Part shown: positions 45,147 through 58,469 of the stretch, piece by piece
Layout: each line of letters starts with the position of its first letter
Position numbering within the stretch: position 1 is the first letter of the stretch
NCBI GenBank assembly: GCA_017607445.1
Contig: JAEVHH010000005.1
Coordinates: forward strand, 1,679,001-1,743,000
DNA length: 64,000 bases
Direction of reading: 5' to 3'
From: Histoplasma ohiense
Taxonomy: Eukaryota; Ascomycota; Eurotiomycetes; Onygenales; Ajellomycetaceae
Notes under the pieces: model-generated
Database searches by the model: none
What the model saw: only the letters and a program-made list of their open reading frames with translations
What the model was told of the DNA's origin: nothing
Made by a program: the position numbers and the translations under genes

Positions 45147-45313
45147 GTATAGGAGGGTTTGCCCTAAATTTCCAAAAGCGGTTCGCTTAGCTAGCCTGTC
45201 AATGAGTTTGACAAAACATCCACCAAACTTCCGCTCATGAGCACTCTTCCGTTTGACAACCCCAACCATCTCGACAACCGTCCAAGGCAGACTGACTACC
45301 TTTCGCACTCGCC

Positions 45314-46126
45314 ATGCGTAAGTATCGTCCCCTTGGCTGTCATATAATGACATGGCGACCGGCGACTGATTTTCCCCCTTTGTGAACAGCTCCCAAGCTC
45401 GACCCCACTGAGGTGAAGATCATGTAAGTTTCCTCATCCGCGTGCCAGTCTTTGGATCATAAGTCATCCAGCAACAATGCATTTGCTTTGCCATTGAATT
45501 CCAATCCTTCTAACACAATTTACAGCCACCTGAGGACCACAGGTGGTGAGGTCGGCGCCCAATCTGCCCTTGCCCCCAAAATTGGTCCTCTCGGTCTCTC
45601 ACCCAAGAAGATCGGTGAAGATATCGCCAAGGCCACTGGTGACTGGGTATGTTTGGACAAAAGAAAAACTTCTAAACCAATCCCAATTCCCAGTTGCTGA
45701 TACCGCATAAACAGAAAGGTCTCCGCGTCACCGTGAGACTCACCATCCAGAACCGACAAGCCCAGGTCTCCGTTGTGCCCTCTGCTTCTTCCCTGGTCAT
45801 TAAGGCCCTCAAGGAACCTCCTCGTGACCGTAAGAAGGAGAAGAACATCAAGCACACCAAGTCTATCCCTCTAGACGAAATCATCGAGATCGCCCGTGTC
45901 ATGCGAAGCCGCTCCTTGGCTAAGGAACTGAAGGGAACTGTCCTCGAGATTCTCGGAACCGCTTTCAGTGTCGGGTGCCAGGTTGATGGACGGAGCCCCA
46001 AGGATATTAGTGATGAGGTCAAGGCTGGGGAGATTGATAGTGCGTGTTTTATATATATATATATTCCTTCCTGAGAGTTGGTGATGAGTTTGAATACTAA
46101 CTGATATAATAGTTCCATCGGAGTAA
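45314..46126 (+). CDS. RPL12: 60S ribosomal protein L12 (uL11)
   Basis: Ribosomal stalk-base protein uL11, which contacts the GTPase-associated centre of 25S rRNA. Five exons: 45314-45317, 45390-45423, 45526-45646, 45715-46039 and 46113-46126, giving 165 residues, exactly the eukaryotic length. Exon 1 contributes just ATG C. The protein reads MPPKLDPTEVKIIHLRTTGG at the start, with GPLGLSPKKIGEDIAKAT and the rRNA-binding C-terminal domain HTKSIPLDEIIEIARVMR, then AFSVGCQVDGRSPKDI, ending EIDIPSE. The last exon of 14 bases supplies IPSE and the stop. All phases agree. High expression is expected of the family. Confidence 0.97.
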
Positions 46127-49100
46127 ATAACATTATAAAAAAAGTTACCTTTTATTGTGTATTAGCCAGCCAATGCCCGGATTCCCCGTTTTTCCCGCCT
46201 TTCTTTTCTGTGCAATGGTTTATGATGTGATGTTACGCTACTTGCGCAGACGGAACCTGAACACAAAAATAATAATATCTGGTCAATTGACCAGTGAGTT
46301 TTACGAAATATGGCCCATCCCATTCTTTCCTTTTTGGAAAAGCAGAAGAAGTGAAAAGAAAGAATTATCACTTAAGATATCCCCACGTTCACACTTGCAT
46401 CTCAAATCCACAGCCTTCCCTCGCAATCTCCAACTTGACACTGTGACACCCCCTCGCCTTTGCCAACACTCTGGCCCTTACCATCCTGTTCTCTGGGAAA
46501 TGTTACCTACGGTAAAGGCCTATTTTGGTGCAAAGAAGATAGAAGCATTGACCAACTACTCACCGCGGTATCTTTTTGGAAATTAAGTCTTTTCGTTTCC
46601 CGTTCGCGGGAAGGGGAGGGCTTGATTAAGTGGATATGGTGGTCCATCTTTTGTGGTCAACATGTTAAAAATGGCACCTTTTGCCGGTTTCCTCTTAGCT
46701 CCTGGAGGTCGCTTGTTGGCTTTTTGTAAGGCGGAATGCATGTTTCTTAGCCGCATACGTGCATAGTCATAAGTGATCTTCGACGCATTCCAAAAGGCTA
46801 AATCCATTCTACTTTGCCACATTACTATCTGGCTCTGATAATCTCTCCGCCCTCTCGTTCATGTATATCACATTCTCAAATCACTTCCGAACCGAGTCCT
46901 CTCTCATGTATTCGGACTCAATTTCTCCGGTGATATACCAGGAGCGTTCCAATCCCCCTCCCACCCGGATTGTCCCATCCTTCAAGAGCAACTTATCTTC
47001 GCTTCAATAGGAGTTGGCGCTATATATCTTAAATCTTGAATGCAACGTAAGTTTACTTCCGTGCAATAGGCGGCTGTTACAAAAGGCGTAAGTGGGGCAA
47101 GAGATTGTAGCCACTACGGTTCCCGAAATACATCAGGAATTAGCCGTGTTGTTCCTTGAACAGCAGCGGCTCCAGGGGCTTTGAATTTCGAAAATTGGAG
47201 ATGCGAATCATCAACACTAAACCCGAGAAATTGGATTTCCTTTTCGGACTTTCCAAATTCCAACAGTCATACAGCGAAAATGCGATGGATACTACAGTAT
47301 ATAAATATCTATCCGTATTCGGGTGCGAAATGTGCATAGTGGGGAAACTAACTAAGCTAATATTATCGGAAATTTCCTGCTGATTTCCTGCTATTGGGCA
47401 GGGGAATGGATGGTTGTCTTGCTCCTTGAAGCCTTGTCCTAGCTCAGAATGACAATGAAGCGGGATGTCCTTATTCTCAACCCATCCCGACAGGATCTAA
47501 GCAACATGCAATGCAAACAAACGCATGTACACATATGTAGAGTACCGCATTTTATCACTTTTTCCATGCCGAATTCCAAGGTTATGTACAGTGGCGGCAA
47601 TGCACAGACGATGCTGCGTATACATGGATGGAAGCAGTCATCGACTAGAATAAACATGGCCCAGGAACAATACAATACCCTGCCTGGCTTTTGCTGCGCA
47701 ACCGAATGCGTCCAGTACATTATGCATGCACGCCCAGCTCCTGTTTGCAACAAGAATCATTGCTTCTTCCAAGGTTGTTCGCTTTCAACCAGCCAGTATC
47801 CCTCGCTGCCCGAGGGAAAAGAAATAAATACTTAGTACATTAATGAAAAATGAAAATTATATCAATATATCAACTAAATCGTGAGATATTCAAATAATCA
47901 TCACCGACAGTACTTATATAGAATACAACGGTATTCTTTCCAACAACTCGGTTTCAGCCGGGTTGACCTTGCGCTCGCATTTGAATGCATCCAACCTGAC
48001 AACCATATTTCAGAGTAGGCGCGATATGAATGCTCAATGTCTCTTGACATATCTCGACAATTGTCTGCATGCGTGGCTGCAGCGGATTAGGCCACCCACC
48101 TACATATGCACGCATAAGAATGCAAAACCTCTGACCGATTCGCAGTGGAAGCAGAGCGTGGAAACAATTTGAAAAAGAGAAATGGATCAAAACGGTTGTT
48201 GGGCGGATCGTGTTCCGACACATAGTACTGAGGGGCGATATGTGTGTACTGTACATATATATATGTTGATTGGATATTTTAAACATTCAATCTTGTCGTT
48301 CATGTTATTGCCATTACTATTTTTTATCGTCTTTATTTTCTGTTCAATGTAGTGAGTGAGTGATGCACACACAGCATCAATGCAGTGTTCAAATGCGTAG
48401 TATGCGCGTGGTACCGAATCCTGCGTTTGCGATTTCTCATGAAGTGCCTGCGTGCAGCTCATTCGGACCCATTCCACGGAATGTAAGTTCTATGAGGGGG
48501 CTTTTTGTTGAAATCACAAAATAAGGGAGCATCAGTGTTGAGTTCCAAATGGGCGGCCTTTTTATGTTATCTATCTGTAATGATTCTTGAAATATCATGG
48601 AAGGGTGGGGAATATAAAGTGGGAAAATCATTATCATAGATTTCTACGAGTGTATATAAGCTCGCGCATGAACGAAGATAACTTGATGAAAACGAAATGC
48701 GCTGCTTGAGGGCACACAGATTGTGCGTCCATCTCGTGCAATGAAAGAGGCATTATGTGGCCTGTTCCGAAAAGCTGCAGAGGGTAACAAGTGTTATCAT
48801 CCAGGGCGATGAACGCCATTCCATGCACACATCCGCATCCTGTTGGGCCGGTTGTCACTGATGCGCCCCACCAGGCGATGAGGGGCGGGGGGTGCCTTTG
48901 TTGAAAGGGAACAGTTTGGAGGGGTAACTTCGGGATTGATACTTTGCATCATTTACGTATTTCATCGGTGGGTTTCTCCTTGACTTCTTTTGTTGTCCTA
49001 TGCAGGAAGCTGATGGATGTAATTCTTGTTTCTGTCCAAGGTTTGACCTAAAAGCAGCAGAACGCGAATATAAAATCACTTTAGGACTCTTCCTCATTTT

Positions 49101-52100
49101 CATATTGGTTTACGTCGTTGATATATTTCACCTTGTTGATATTTATCTTAAGATCCATGGTAGGTAACACCTCATTATCATCGAGTGAGATGATCCTCGT
49201 CTCCAAAACATCCCATTGTACTAGGTTCTGATCACAGATCTAACCAGGGATCAGCCTCAATCACTCGCCGAAACCAACGACAGTTTACCTCAAGTGTGAG
49301 TGGAGACTAAGTGGAGAGTTCCACCAGCTTATTTTTTTCATTGTTAATTTGGAAACCAACTTCGCTTGAGCCACGTTCATAACTGGAAGATTCCGCGGAG
49401 AGAATTGGGACCTAGTTTTCGCTCCTCTACACAGGACTTGTATTTCCCATTCTAGCGGTTGCTGCCGCGGTTGCTCTGCTTGTAAGGCTGGCATGGAATA
49501 CTGGTCGGGGTTCGGGAGTGAGCGGACGGAAGAATATGGGATGCTGCGGCGATGATAGGACAAGTTCAAACTTGGGACAAGCGGTCTGTGGGCTAGCTGC
49601 GAAGTCAATCCGCCGCTTTGACATGGATAACATAACTGATACAAGTTGTGCAAGGGGTGATGGGCAGCCAAGCGTTGTTGTTTCACGCGAAAGGTCACCA
49701 GCAGCCCCATAGTTATTATGACCTTGGGGACATGTCAATATGGATGGGAATCCTGTTTCGTCCTTGTGGGCGGGATCTTCGTGTTTCCAAAAAGATTTAC
49801 CCATGCATTTGATGCTTGGGGCGGGCGAATTGAAATAGAAGCAGGAGGAAAAAAGAAAAGCATCGCCAATCCCTAAGGGTGACAGCCTTAATGCATGATG
49901 ACATTGTTGGGTGTTTCTATGTCAATCATTAATTCCACTAACGATCCTCCTATTTTCTTTTATGAGCATGTAACTCGTAAGTTTGTTTTATTGGGGCCTC
50001 TCAGACGATGGGTGTATGAAATTGCGTCACTCAAGATAACAAATGATAGGGACTCCCAGCTCGAGACCTGATCCTCAACGCCCTTCACACGTCGCTGATC
50101 AGTGGTGTTGTTGGCATGCAGCTAAAAGAAATATCTACCACCAACGTAATTTCATTTTTCCCCGGAGAGGCTTGGACCTTCCCATCTTCTTCTGAATGGG
50201 GGCGGCCTGTTCACATTATGATTCGACGGCCGAATATATTTGGAAAAGCCGTTTTACTATGTAAGTGCTTGGATCATCCCGTCCCCCAACTTTTGAGTGA
50301 ATTGGTTGGGTGGTGGCCGGGGGTGGAACTCGTGAGAAACATGGATTGAGATGACAACAACATTGGGAAGCCCCACCGTTTTTTGCTGTTTCTCTTTCCA
50401 ATTTATTGTGAAACCAGAGGTGATCTTGACGAAGTTCATCAGTTCATCTTGATGCTGGCTTTTTTTCTTTTCTTTCTCCTGTGAGCTTCGGGACTTCAGG
50501 CATAACTGGTTTGTTGACTGGTCATGAAGCATCCTTGATTCCGAGCCTGGTAGAAATTTCTACGGGGGAACTACACACCCATAGTCCATTTATGTGGCGG
50601 ATGAGTTTGGTTCTAGCCAGAGACTCGATGGAGCCGCTGTGCTTTGATATGCTGCGTATATACTGATAAAAAGATATCATTCTGTATGGTCCAAGTAATG
50701 ATTTGAACTTTGGGGAGGGTTGGCATGAAAAAGCCCCAGAAGCTCCGGGAGGGTGTTCTGGAAAAGCGAGTATTGCCCATTTCGAGTCCAGGGGTAATGG
50801 TGAGACAGGGGAGGAGCTGGAGAGAAACGGGATCCCTTAGACATCTCATGATGATTGAGGGTCAGGAAAACCATCATGGAATCTTCTGCTGCATAACACC
50901 CAAACACTATGCATCAGCAGCTTCATTTGCATAGGGTTATTCCAGCTTGGATGCAAGATGCCACCACTTTGGTATCCCACTTTCGTATCCAAGATATCTT
51001 GCGGGTCATTGACTTGTTGGTCTCTTTGTAAATAGTATTTTTGCCCGACAGTGTTCCTCATGGAGACGAGGAACATGCCCTGCGTACGGAGTAGAATAAC
51101 GCATGATTGCCCTGTTCATACTAAGTTTCTCAGAGGTTAGAGGCTTGTAGCTGAATGGTAATTGGTCCTTGGCTTCCGCATGATGATTCATGACACCCGG
51201 GAGGCACACCTACGTGTATGCATTGGGCACAACTTAAGGCTTAAACGATTTCGAAGTTGAAACCTTCCTTTTCAAACCTTGGGTACGCAGACGACGTAGC
51301 GATCCCCCATCTGTACCTCGCATCTACACAGAACACTTGTACCCCAAGTTGATAGAAGGTTGCTGATCGTTCGCCTGTTGACATTCTTCGCAGGCAAAGG
51401 ATTTCCATGGGTGAGCCAAGCCACATCGGCGCTTGGGGCCGGTCTCCGCAACAGGAACCCCATAGCAAAGCCCTAAAAGGGCCGCCTATCCCTCAACAAC
51501 CCCAGCCTAGCGTTCAAGGGTGTTGACGGGCTTTTAACTAGCCCACTAAACCCTGCGGAGGCGGCCGCCTCCCTGTGCCACCCCTTGTTCGGAGGGCTGA
51601 CTCCCCTCTGTCGTCGCCGCCCAATGGCTACAGCCCAAGAAACGGGCAATCTGGGCCCCCAAGGTCAGTCCTTGCTTGGCTTGGTTGGCGACGAATCTGC
51701 ACGGAGGGGGACGAAAGGGTGTTGTTGTCTTTCCTGTATTGCGTATAGGCTGCATGTACAGTGCTTGGGGCTCTCCCGGCGGAAAAAGAGTCAGGGTCGA
51801 GTTACATACAGATGCACAGAGGCGCTCGGGTTAGAGCTGCGGGAGACATCATACCTGGGGATGGATGGCTGGGCGGGCTGGTTCTAACTTTTTGAGTTCG
51901 AACCAGAGCGAATAAAACTCTCCAGTGGGCAGTGGGCACCGGCCCACCAACTTCTACCACTCCACCAGGACCACTCCACCAGCACCACACCGCGCACATC
52001 CACCCTCTCCAACCACGTTGTCAACTATCACATCACGTTCCTTCTTCCTCGTTCTGCTTTTCTCTTTTCCTCGATCATTCCTCCTCCTTCGCATACCCCA

Positions 52101-53193
52101 CCGCCTCCTTTCCCTCCAACAACAGCTGTGGTAGCTGTCCGCGGGTTCTTCCTGTCGCCTTAGATCGTTGCGACACTGCCTGGAAAATTTCTCTGTCTCT
52201 TTGTTTGTTTTTTCCATATCAGACGGCCGCTGCTCTCTCCAAGCATCAACCTCCTCCGTTGAATCCCGGTGCTGCGTTCCGCTTTCGTATGCTTCCACTT
52301 TTAAAGATCCTCGTTGGGAGCATTCATTTTCCAACATCGAACCAACTAGCATCTGCGATTTCCCGGCCCATATCTATGAAATTTCTTGAGGGTAGGTACG
52401 GATGATTTCGATCCTTCAGATATGACGAGTTGAATAGGCCACTCTCCAACGGAGAACATGCAAGATTGTTGGCCCTCGGTGTTCTCGAGCTCTCTTTTTC
52501 TCTCCATACGCACTCTGCGCCTCGCAATATTTGCTCACCCGTTTGCTTCTCAACTTCGTCAAACATATCTGACTTCTACCTCGCATGGTACCTAGGAGTA
52601 TAATATATTGAACTGTTGGCTCCGTGACGCCCCGGATCGTAACAGTCCTCTGCGCACATGCCACAGTATATAGACATAGCCGTCGAATTACACACCGAGT
52701 TCGAATAATATCCAGGAGTGTTTTGAAACTCTACTCTGGTCCCCAGCCAACCCTTTCTGGTCCCGCTCGCATCCCAACTGGCTTAGGTGGTGCGCTTGCT
52801 GGACCTGGCGCTACTAGTTGCCTGCTGGTTCGTTGTATTTTATCCGACATCATATCCTGGGCAATCAATCATCTCTAAGGCTTAGATATAAAGTTGCTGA
52901 GCAATATTCTGGAACCAGCCGCTACAGTGGAAGCTGCCTATCTTTCGTTGTGCTTTGTAAGGGAATGAACTTCATGGATTGATGTGGTGCTTTTTGGTTG
53001 GTGTTTAGTGCCCTTTCTAACACCACTGAGTTTGACTAGCCATGGCATGATGCGGTGTCCGAAACGATCAAAAGAACGGTATCGTCGATAAAGACTTGGG
53101 CAGGCCCGCTATCGTCTGTTGCTCTTGTTCATCCTTTCTTCATTTTCCTTCCCCGGACGAGAGAGTATTCTCCTCCCTCCGCAACTAGGAATC
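46127..53193. other. 7 kb gene-free region upstream of the OGT-like gene
   Basis: No recognisable protein, RNA or transposon was found in 7 kb; open frames are all short and motif-free. The last ~1.2 kb (51900-53190) has CT-rich tracts that look like promoter or 5' UTR sequence of the downstream gene and may contain 5' UTR introns. A perfect 16-bp palindrome (NotI core) lies at 51557-51572. A regulatory role or an uncharacterised non-coding transcript is possible. Confidence 0.45.
51557..51572. repeat. Perfect 16-bp GC palindrome
   Basis: GGAGGCGGCCGCCTCC equals its own reverse complement. It is a striking GC-rich site in an otherwise ordinary spacer 1.6 kb upstream of the OGT-like start codon. 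Its function is unknown. Confidence 0.6.
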
Positions 53194-56100
53194 ATGTTAC
53201 CATCCGTGGCACAGCAGTCACACCACCTATTACATCACCATCTTGACCATCAACCTCCTTTCGACCATTTGGATCCTCAGTACGATCTGGCCGGCAGTGC
53301 CTTACGATATGCTTTCCGTCAAGGTCAACAACACGGATACACAGACCAGCAGCAACCGTCGGCGATGCTGCGTCAGCGGGTGCAATACCAGCGACCCGTC
53401 CAGCGACCAAATGACCAGGATCAGACGAACGTATCCATGGTTAGAAATGGAAGCACTGCGGAAAACACGCTGAGACGGAAAACCCCCAACGGCACCCTGG
53501 CGGCAGGATACGACGGCACACTTGGAGATCATTCCATCCAGCGTCCAGCCTTAAAACATATTTTGGTTTCATTGGATAATGGCCAGGTCATATCACCACA
53601 CTCTGCCCTTCCCATAGAGTCTTGGCAATATAAAGGCCTCGAACACCTTCCATCTTCCCAATTTCAGAATTTCCCGCAGCCATACAAGTACGATGTGAAT
53701 AGATCTGCCGGCCTTCCTAGTGCTATACCCCAAAACACCAATGGCACGAGTTGGATTCGATCGTTGCACTATCCCCCCGTCATCGATTCCATGCTAAACC
53801 AAACAACACCGCTTCTTCCATCACAAAGGTACTATATGCAAAATGGCCCTCCGATTCCCACAGTATTAGCTTCGTCGCTGCAGTCTACTCTTGGCCCAAC
53901 GGCATCTGGGGGAGTTGGTCCTTATGGACCATACTGGCCTGACGGTGCCTATATACCTTATCGACCCGCTGCGTCCCGCGATTTACGATATAGGCCAAGC
54001 CCAGCATTCGGCTCTGTTCAAGACAACTCCGCAGGTTTTGCGTCCCTCCAACAACCTTTTAATAGGCAGTCTCTCCCATCTACAGAGTTACTTACTCCTG
54101 GATTCTCCTGGAATCCCTTGCCAGCACAACTAACGCAGCAGAATCCGCATCAATTGTATAATTCGGACCCAGTTGTCCAGCAATCATTTCCTCCTCGACA
54201 TTCACATCAAAACCAACTGGATACATTCTGGGAACAAAATAGTGACCCTTATCGTAGTAGATCGTCACAAAATACACGGCTCGATACGCCGCATCAAAGA
54301 CAGCCCCAATTAGATAATTCCAACTGGCAAGCTCTGCCACAACAGAAGACGCTACAAGGTTCAACATCGGACATTGGCTCAAGGCCAAGGAATACCGAGT
54401 TCAAAGAAAAAATTCTATCCTGGGCACATAGTGTATATGTTGACCTGCTTACTTCCCTTCACCACACTCGAAGGAAAAACGCCGCATTAGGGATTCAAGA
54501 CAACAATGCCCGGTCAAAACCGAATATATATCCCAAACCCCCGAGACAACCGGCTTCTGACTTCGAATCACAATCCAGCAACGCAGATATTACTCATCAT
54601 AATGTCCAGGGAGTCACTCTTCCGAATCAACAATTCCCTCGAACCCATTCTCGACCTATGGATATGATGATGGAAAATCAAATGGATGGGGGCAAACAAA
54701 TCCCTCTGCGCAGCTCTGTTGTACCCGGTAACAATTTCATGCGGAACTATCACGACGACCGCGTTCATTTCGCGCAGCATCCCAATCATCGATTAGCGGA
54801 CAGTCATGGATTTGATAATTTTCGCACGATGCGTCGCTCTTCTGGCGGTAATGTTTACGGTGAGGCTTCCGTGATAGAGAATGCTACTTATGCGTTGGAT
54901 ATCCTGTCTAGTCTTTGTCTCGAAAGCGGATGGGAATGGATAGATGGAATGCTTGTTGGCGGGTGTCTCGCCTATGGACTTGGGGATTATGATAAAGCTC
55001 TTCGGTGGTATACCCGAATACTTAATAAAGATGCTTCGTACGTCGCTCTCATCGTTATTATTGTTCTAATAGTGGAGCAACCATTTTGTCGTTTGCTGAC
55101 CTAACATTTCTTCTTACATTTTTGATAGACACGTCGAGGCGATATCTAACCTTGCGGCGACGCTTTTTGCGCTTGATCGACGCGAGGAGGCATTGAGCCA
55201 TTGGCTACGCGCTGTCAAGTTACGACCAAGCTATTTCGAAGCTGTAGAACACCTAATTGGGCTTCTCTGCAGCACTCAACGGGGGAAAGAAGCTGTTAAT
55301 ATCATTGAATTTGTTGAAGCAAATCTGCGTGCTAAAACTAACGGAGAATGCTTCAAGATGGATGGTCTTGTCAGCGAAACAGACAGTGAAACAGAGAGCA
55401 GAGAGTCGAGCGTTTCAACTACAGAGTCCATGGAGAAAGCAACTTTCGATTATGAAGTGGAGCCTGACAGTCCCCCTAGCTTCGGTGCTATCACGAATGA
55501 AAATGCCCCTGGGTTTGGGTCAAGTGGATATGCCATACCTGGTTGTGACAATGGACGAATGCTTGCACTAATACACGCGAAGGGCAATATGCTCTATGCC
55601 TTAGGCGATAATGCTGGAGCAGCGTCGGCCTTCGAAGACGCCATTCTCATCGGAGCAGGGAGGCGGCGACGTGGAATTCGAAGTCTTATCAAGTTGATAC
55701 TGTCGGCGTTTGAGGAAGATAACCGCCACTGTTTACTGGCACCTTCACAGAGGCGCGACTCCACGAACCCACTATTACTTTATCCAGATAAGGCACTCCA
55801 AACGGCGACGCTCGTTTTCCCTCCCCAAGGAAATCTTCCAGGATTCCAGCATATACCCGATGGCATTGCCAAAAAGGCAGCTATTTCTACTACCAGCAAC
55901 TCGTTGCTTTCCCTAGCTAAAATATATCAAGATGGGATGTCCACTACCACTTCAGGCATTGGAGCTTCAAAAACATCTACGGGAGTCCGTGACATCCTTG
56001 CTCTCTATTACCTTTCCCTCTCACTCCAGCCCAGTCCATCCACGGCCAACAACGTTGGAATTTTGCTCGCGAGCGTCCAGCAGAATGGACCACAGAATGC

Positions 56101-58469
56101 TCCTCGTCCATCTGGTGAGAACCAGTTGCCGGATATCCCTGGGGTTATTCCAGGCAGCGGAATTGCTCTTGCTTTGGCTTACTATAACTACGGCCTAAAT
56201 CTTGATTCGAAACATGCTCATCTTTATACGAATCTTGGAAGCCTTTTGAAGGATATTGGTCAGCTTCCAGCTGCAATCAAAATGTACGAACAGGCTGTAC
56301 AATGTGACAATAAATTTGACATTGCGTTGGCCAATCTGGCAAACGCTGTGAAGGATTCAGGCCGAATTAACGACGCCATTGGCTATTATAAAAGGGCCGT
56401 TGCTGCTAATCCTGAGTTTGCAGAGGCAGTTTGTGGCCTTGCAAATGCGTTGAACTCAGTTTGCAACTGGGGAGGCAGAGGTGGGATTGCGGCTAATAAT
56501 GGCGCACGCGATCGGTGGCATGTCGATGACAAAGGGATGCTTCGAGACGCGAAAGAAATGGGAGTTGATTCCGGCTGGATAAAACGCGTTGTTGAAATAG
56601 TGGATAAACAGCTCAAGGATGGGGAAATGTGGGGCTCTGGTGTGCTAGCGAGCATGCCCCGGGACAAATTGGGTCTCAATCTAGCTCTCGTTGGACAAGA
56701 TTCAGCTTTAGCTCATTACAACGCTTCTTTGAACGCACTCCTGAGAAGCTGGTCAGGACAGAAATGGGAAGGATCGAGAATCGTGAGACTAGTCGAACGT
56801 GCGATAAAATTGATCGGATGGTGTTGGTATCAGGATCGATATGTTCATGGCAAAGAGTATCCGCCCTCAAAATACGCCCGACCACAGCTTCCAACTAGCT
56901 TAACCGCTCCCAACGCACCTACGGTCTTACCGTTCCACACCTTTACATGCCCTCTTTCAGCGAAGCAAATTCGTCACATATCGCAACGCAATGGTCTCCG
57001 AATATCATGCTCTACTCTTCGATCCCCATGGCTACCTGGAACAGTCTACTGTCCTCCCCCGCCTCCTAATCCCCACCTAAACGTTGGATATGTTTCGTCA
57101 GATTTCAACAATCATCCTCTGGCGCACTTGATGCAGTCCGTTTTCGGCCTCCATAACCCTCATCGAGTCAAGGCCTTTTGCTATGCAACAACGTCCAGCG
57201 ATAACTCTGTGCATCGAAAACAGATCGAACGAGAGGCGCCTGTTTTCCGTGACGTCAGCAACTGGCCCGTTGATCGATTAGTGGAGCAAATCGTCAAAGA
57301 CGAGATACACATTTTGATAAATCTGAATGGTTATACCCGTGGCGCAAGGAATGAAGTTTTTGCCGCCAGGCCTGCACCCATACATATGTCGTTTATGGGC
57401 TTCGCTGGCACACTCGGTGCTGAATGGTGCGACTATATCCTTGCGGACCAAATTTCAATCCCCCCCGAAACTCTTGCTCCAAGAAAACGCATTACTCGGG
57501 TCGAAGATCGCTTAGTGGAGGAGGATCATGCTGAAGACCTGGAAGACTGGATCTATGGAGAGAGAATCGTCTTCACCCGTCATACCTTTTTCTGCTGTGA
57601 TCATCGCCAGAGTGCCCCAGACTCACAGGACAGGCGTTTAACTTGGGAAGAGGAGCAAGTTAACCGGTGGAAAATGCGCAAAGAGATGTTCCCCGATCTC
57701 CGTGATGACGCTATAATCCTTGGTAACTTTAATCAGCTTTATAAGGTATGGAAACTCCCCACCGTTGGAATCAACTCCGCCCACCTTCAGCCCCCCTGTA
57801 CCAACCTCAAATGAAACTTACACTTTTTGAATTCCTCAGATCGAGCCAACCACATTTCGTACCTGGCTACGTATTCTTGCCCGCATTCCAAACGCAATAC
57901 TTTGGCTACTTCGTTTTCCAGACCTTGGAGAACAAAATCTCAAACAGACAGCTGTTGCCTGGGCCGGCGAGGCCACTGCCTCCCGCATCGTTTTCACCGA
58001 TGTTGCTCCTAAACATGCACATATTTCTCGTGCTCGCATTTGCGATTTATTCCTTGATACCCCTGAATGCAACGCTCACACGACTGCAGCGGACGTCCTT
58101 TGGAGTGGTACCCCCCTCCTCACGCTCCCGCGATATAAATACAAAATGTGCTCCCGCATGGCTTCTAGCATCCTGACCAGCGCTCTTCCGCAGACTGAAG
58201 CTGGTCGTCTCGCTGCTCGTGACCTAATTTCGTCTTCAGATGACGAGTATGAAAACCGTGCGATAAGCCTGGGTCTGGACCTGAGATATGAATTGGGTGG
58301 CCATGGCCGTGCTAAAGGGAGACTGGTCGAACTGAGAAAAATGCTTTTCCTGAATCGATGGGAGAGTAAACTCTTCGATACAAAACGATGGGTGAATGAT
58401 TTGGAAGATGCTTATGATGCGGTGTGGCGGAAGTGGGTCAGAGGGGAAGAAGGCGACGTGTGGCTATAG
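53194..58469 (+). CDS. O-GlcNAc transferase-like TPR glycosyltransferase (GT41)
   Basis: Large nucleocytoplasmic GT41 (OGT/SPINDLY-type) enzyme that transfers a sugar (GlcNAc or fucose) to Ser/Thr of proteins. Exons 53194-55037, 55129-57745 and 57840-58469 give 1696 residues. Residues 1-~550 are disordered and rich in Gln, His, Pro and Ser. TPRs follow: one at ~570-660 (LGDYDKALRWYTRILNKDA, then HVEAISNLAATLFALDRREE) and a cluster at ~960-1060 (LYTNLGSLLKDIGQLPAAIK, LANLANAVKDSGRINDAIGY). The catalytic region has VGYVSSDFNNHPLAHLMQSV (active-site His), INLNGYTRGARNEVFAARPA, MSFMGFAGTLGAEWCDYI, ILGNFNQLYKIEPTTF (Lys; joined across intron 2), and VLWSGTPLLTLPRYKYKMCSR. The donor sugar is unresolved. 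The start 53194 is the first ATG in frame. Confidence 0.93.

Noticed and set aside
46583..46822. 79-codon minus-strand frame downstream of RPL12
   Set aside because: No recognisable domain and no supporting splice structure.
47449..47835. 128-codon plus-strand frame
   Set aside because: Composition resembles random intergenic DNA, and there is no motif, intron logic or homologue that I recognise.
53119..53193. Upstream extension of the OGT-like frame
   Set aside because: The frame is open but has no ATG before 53194; its first codon is TTG.
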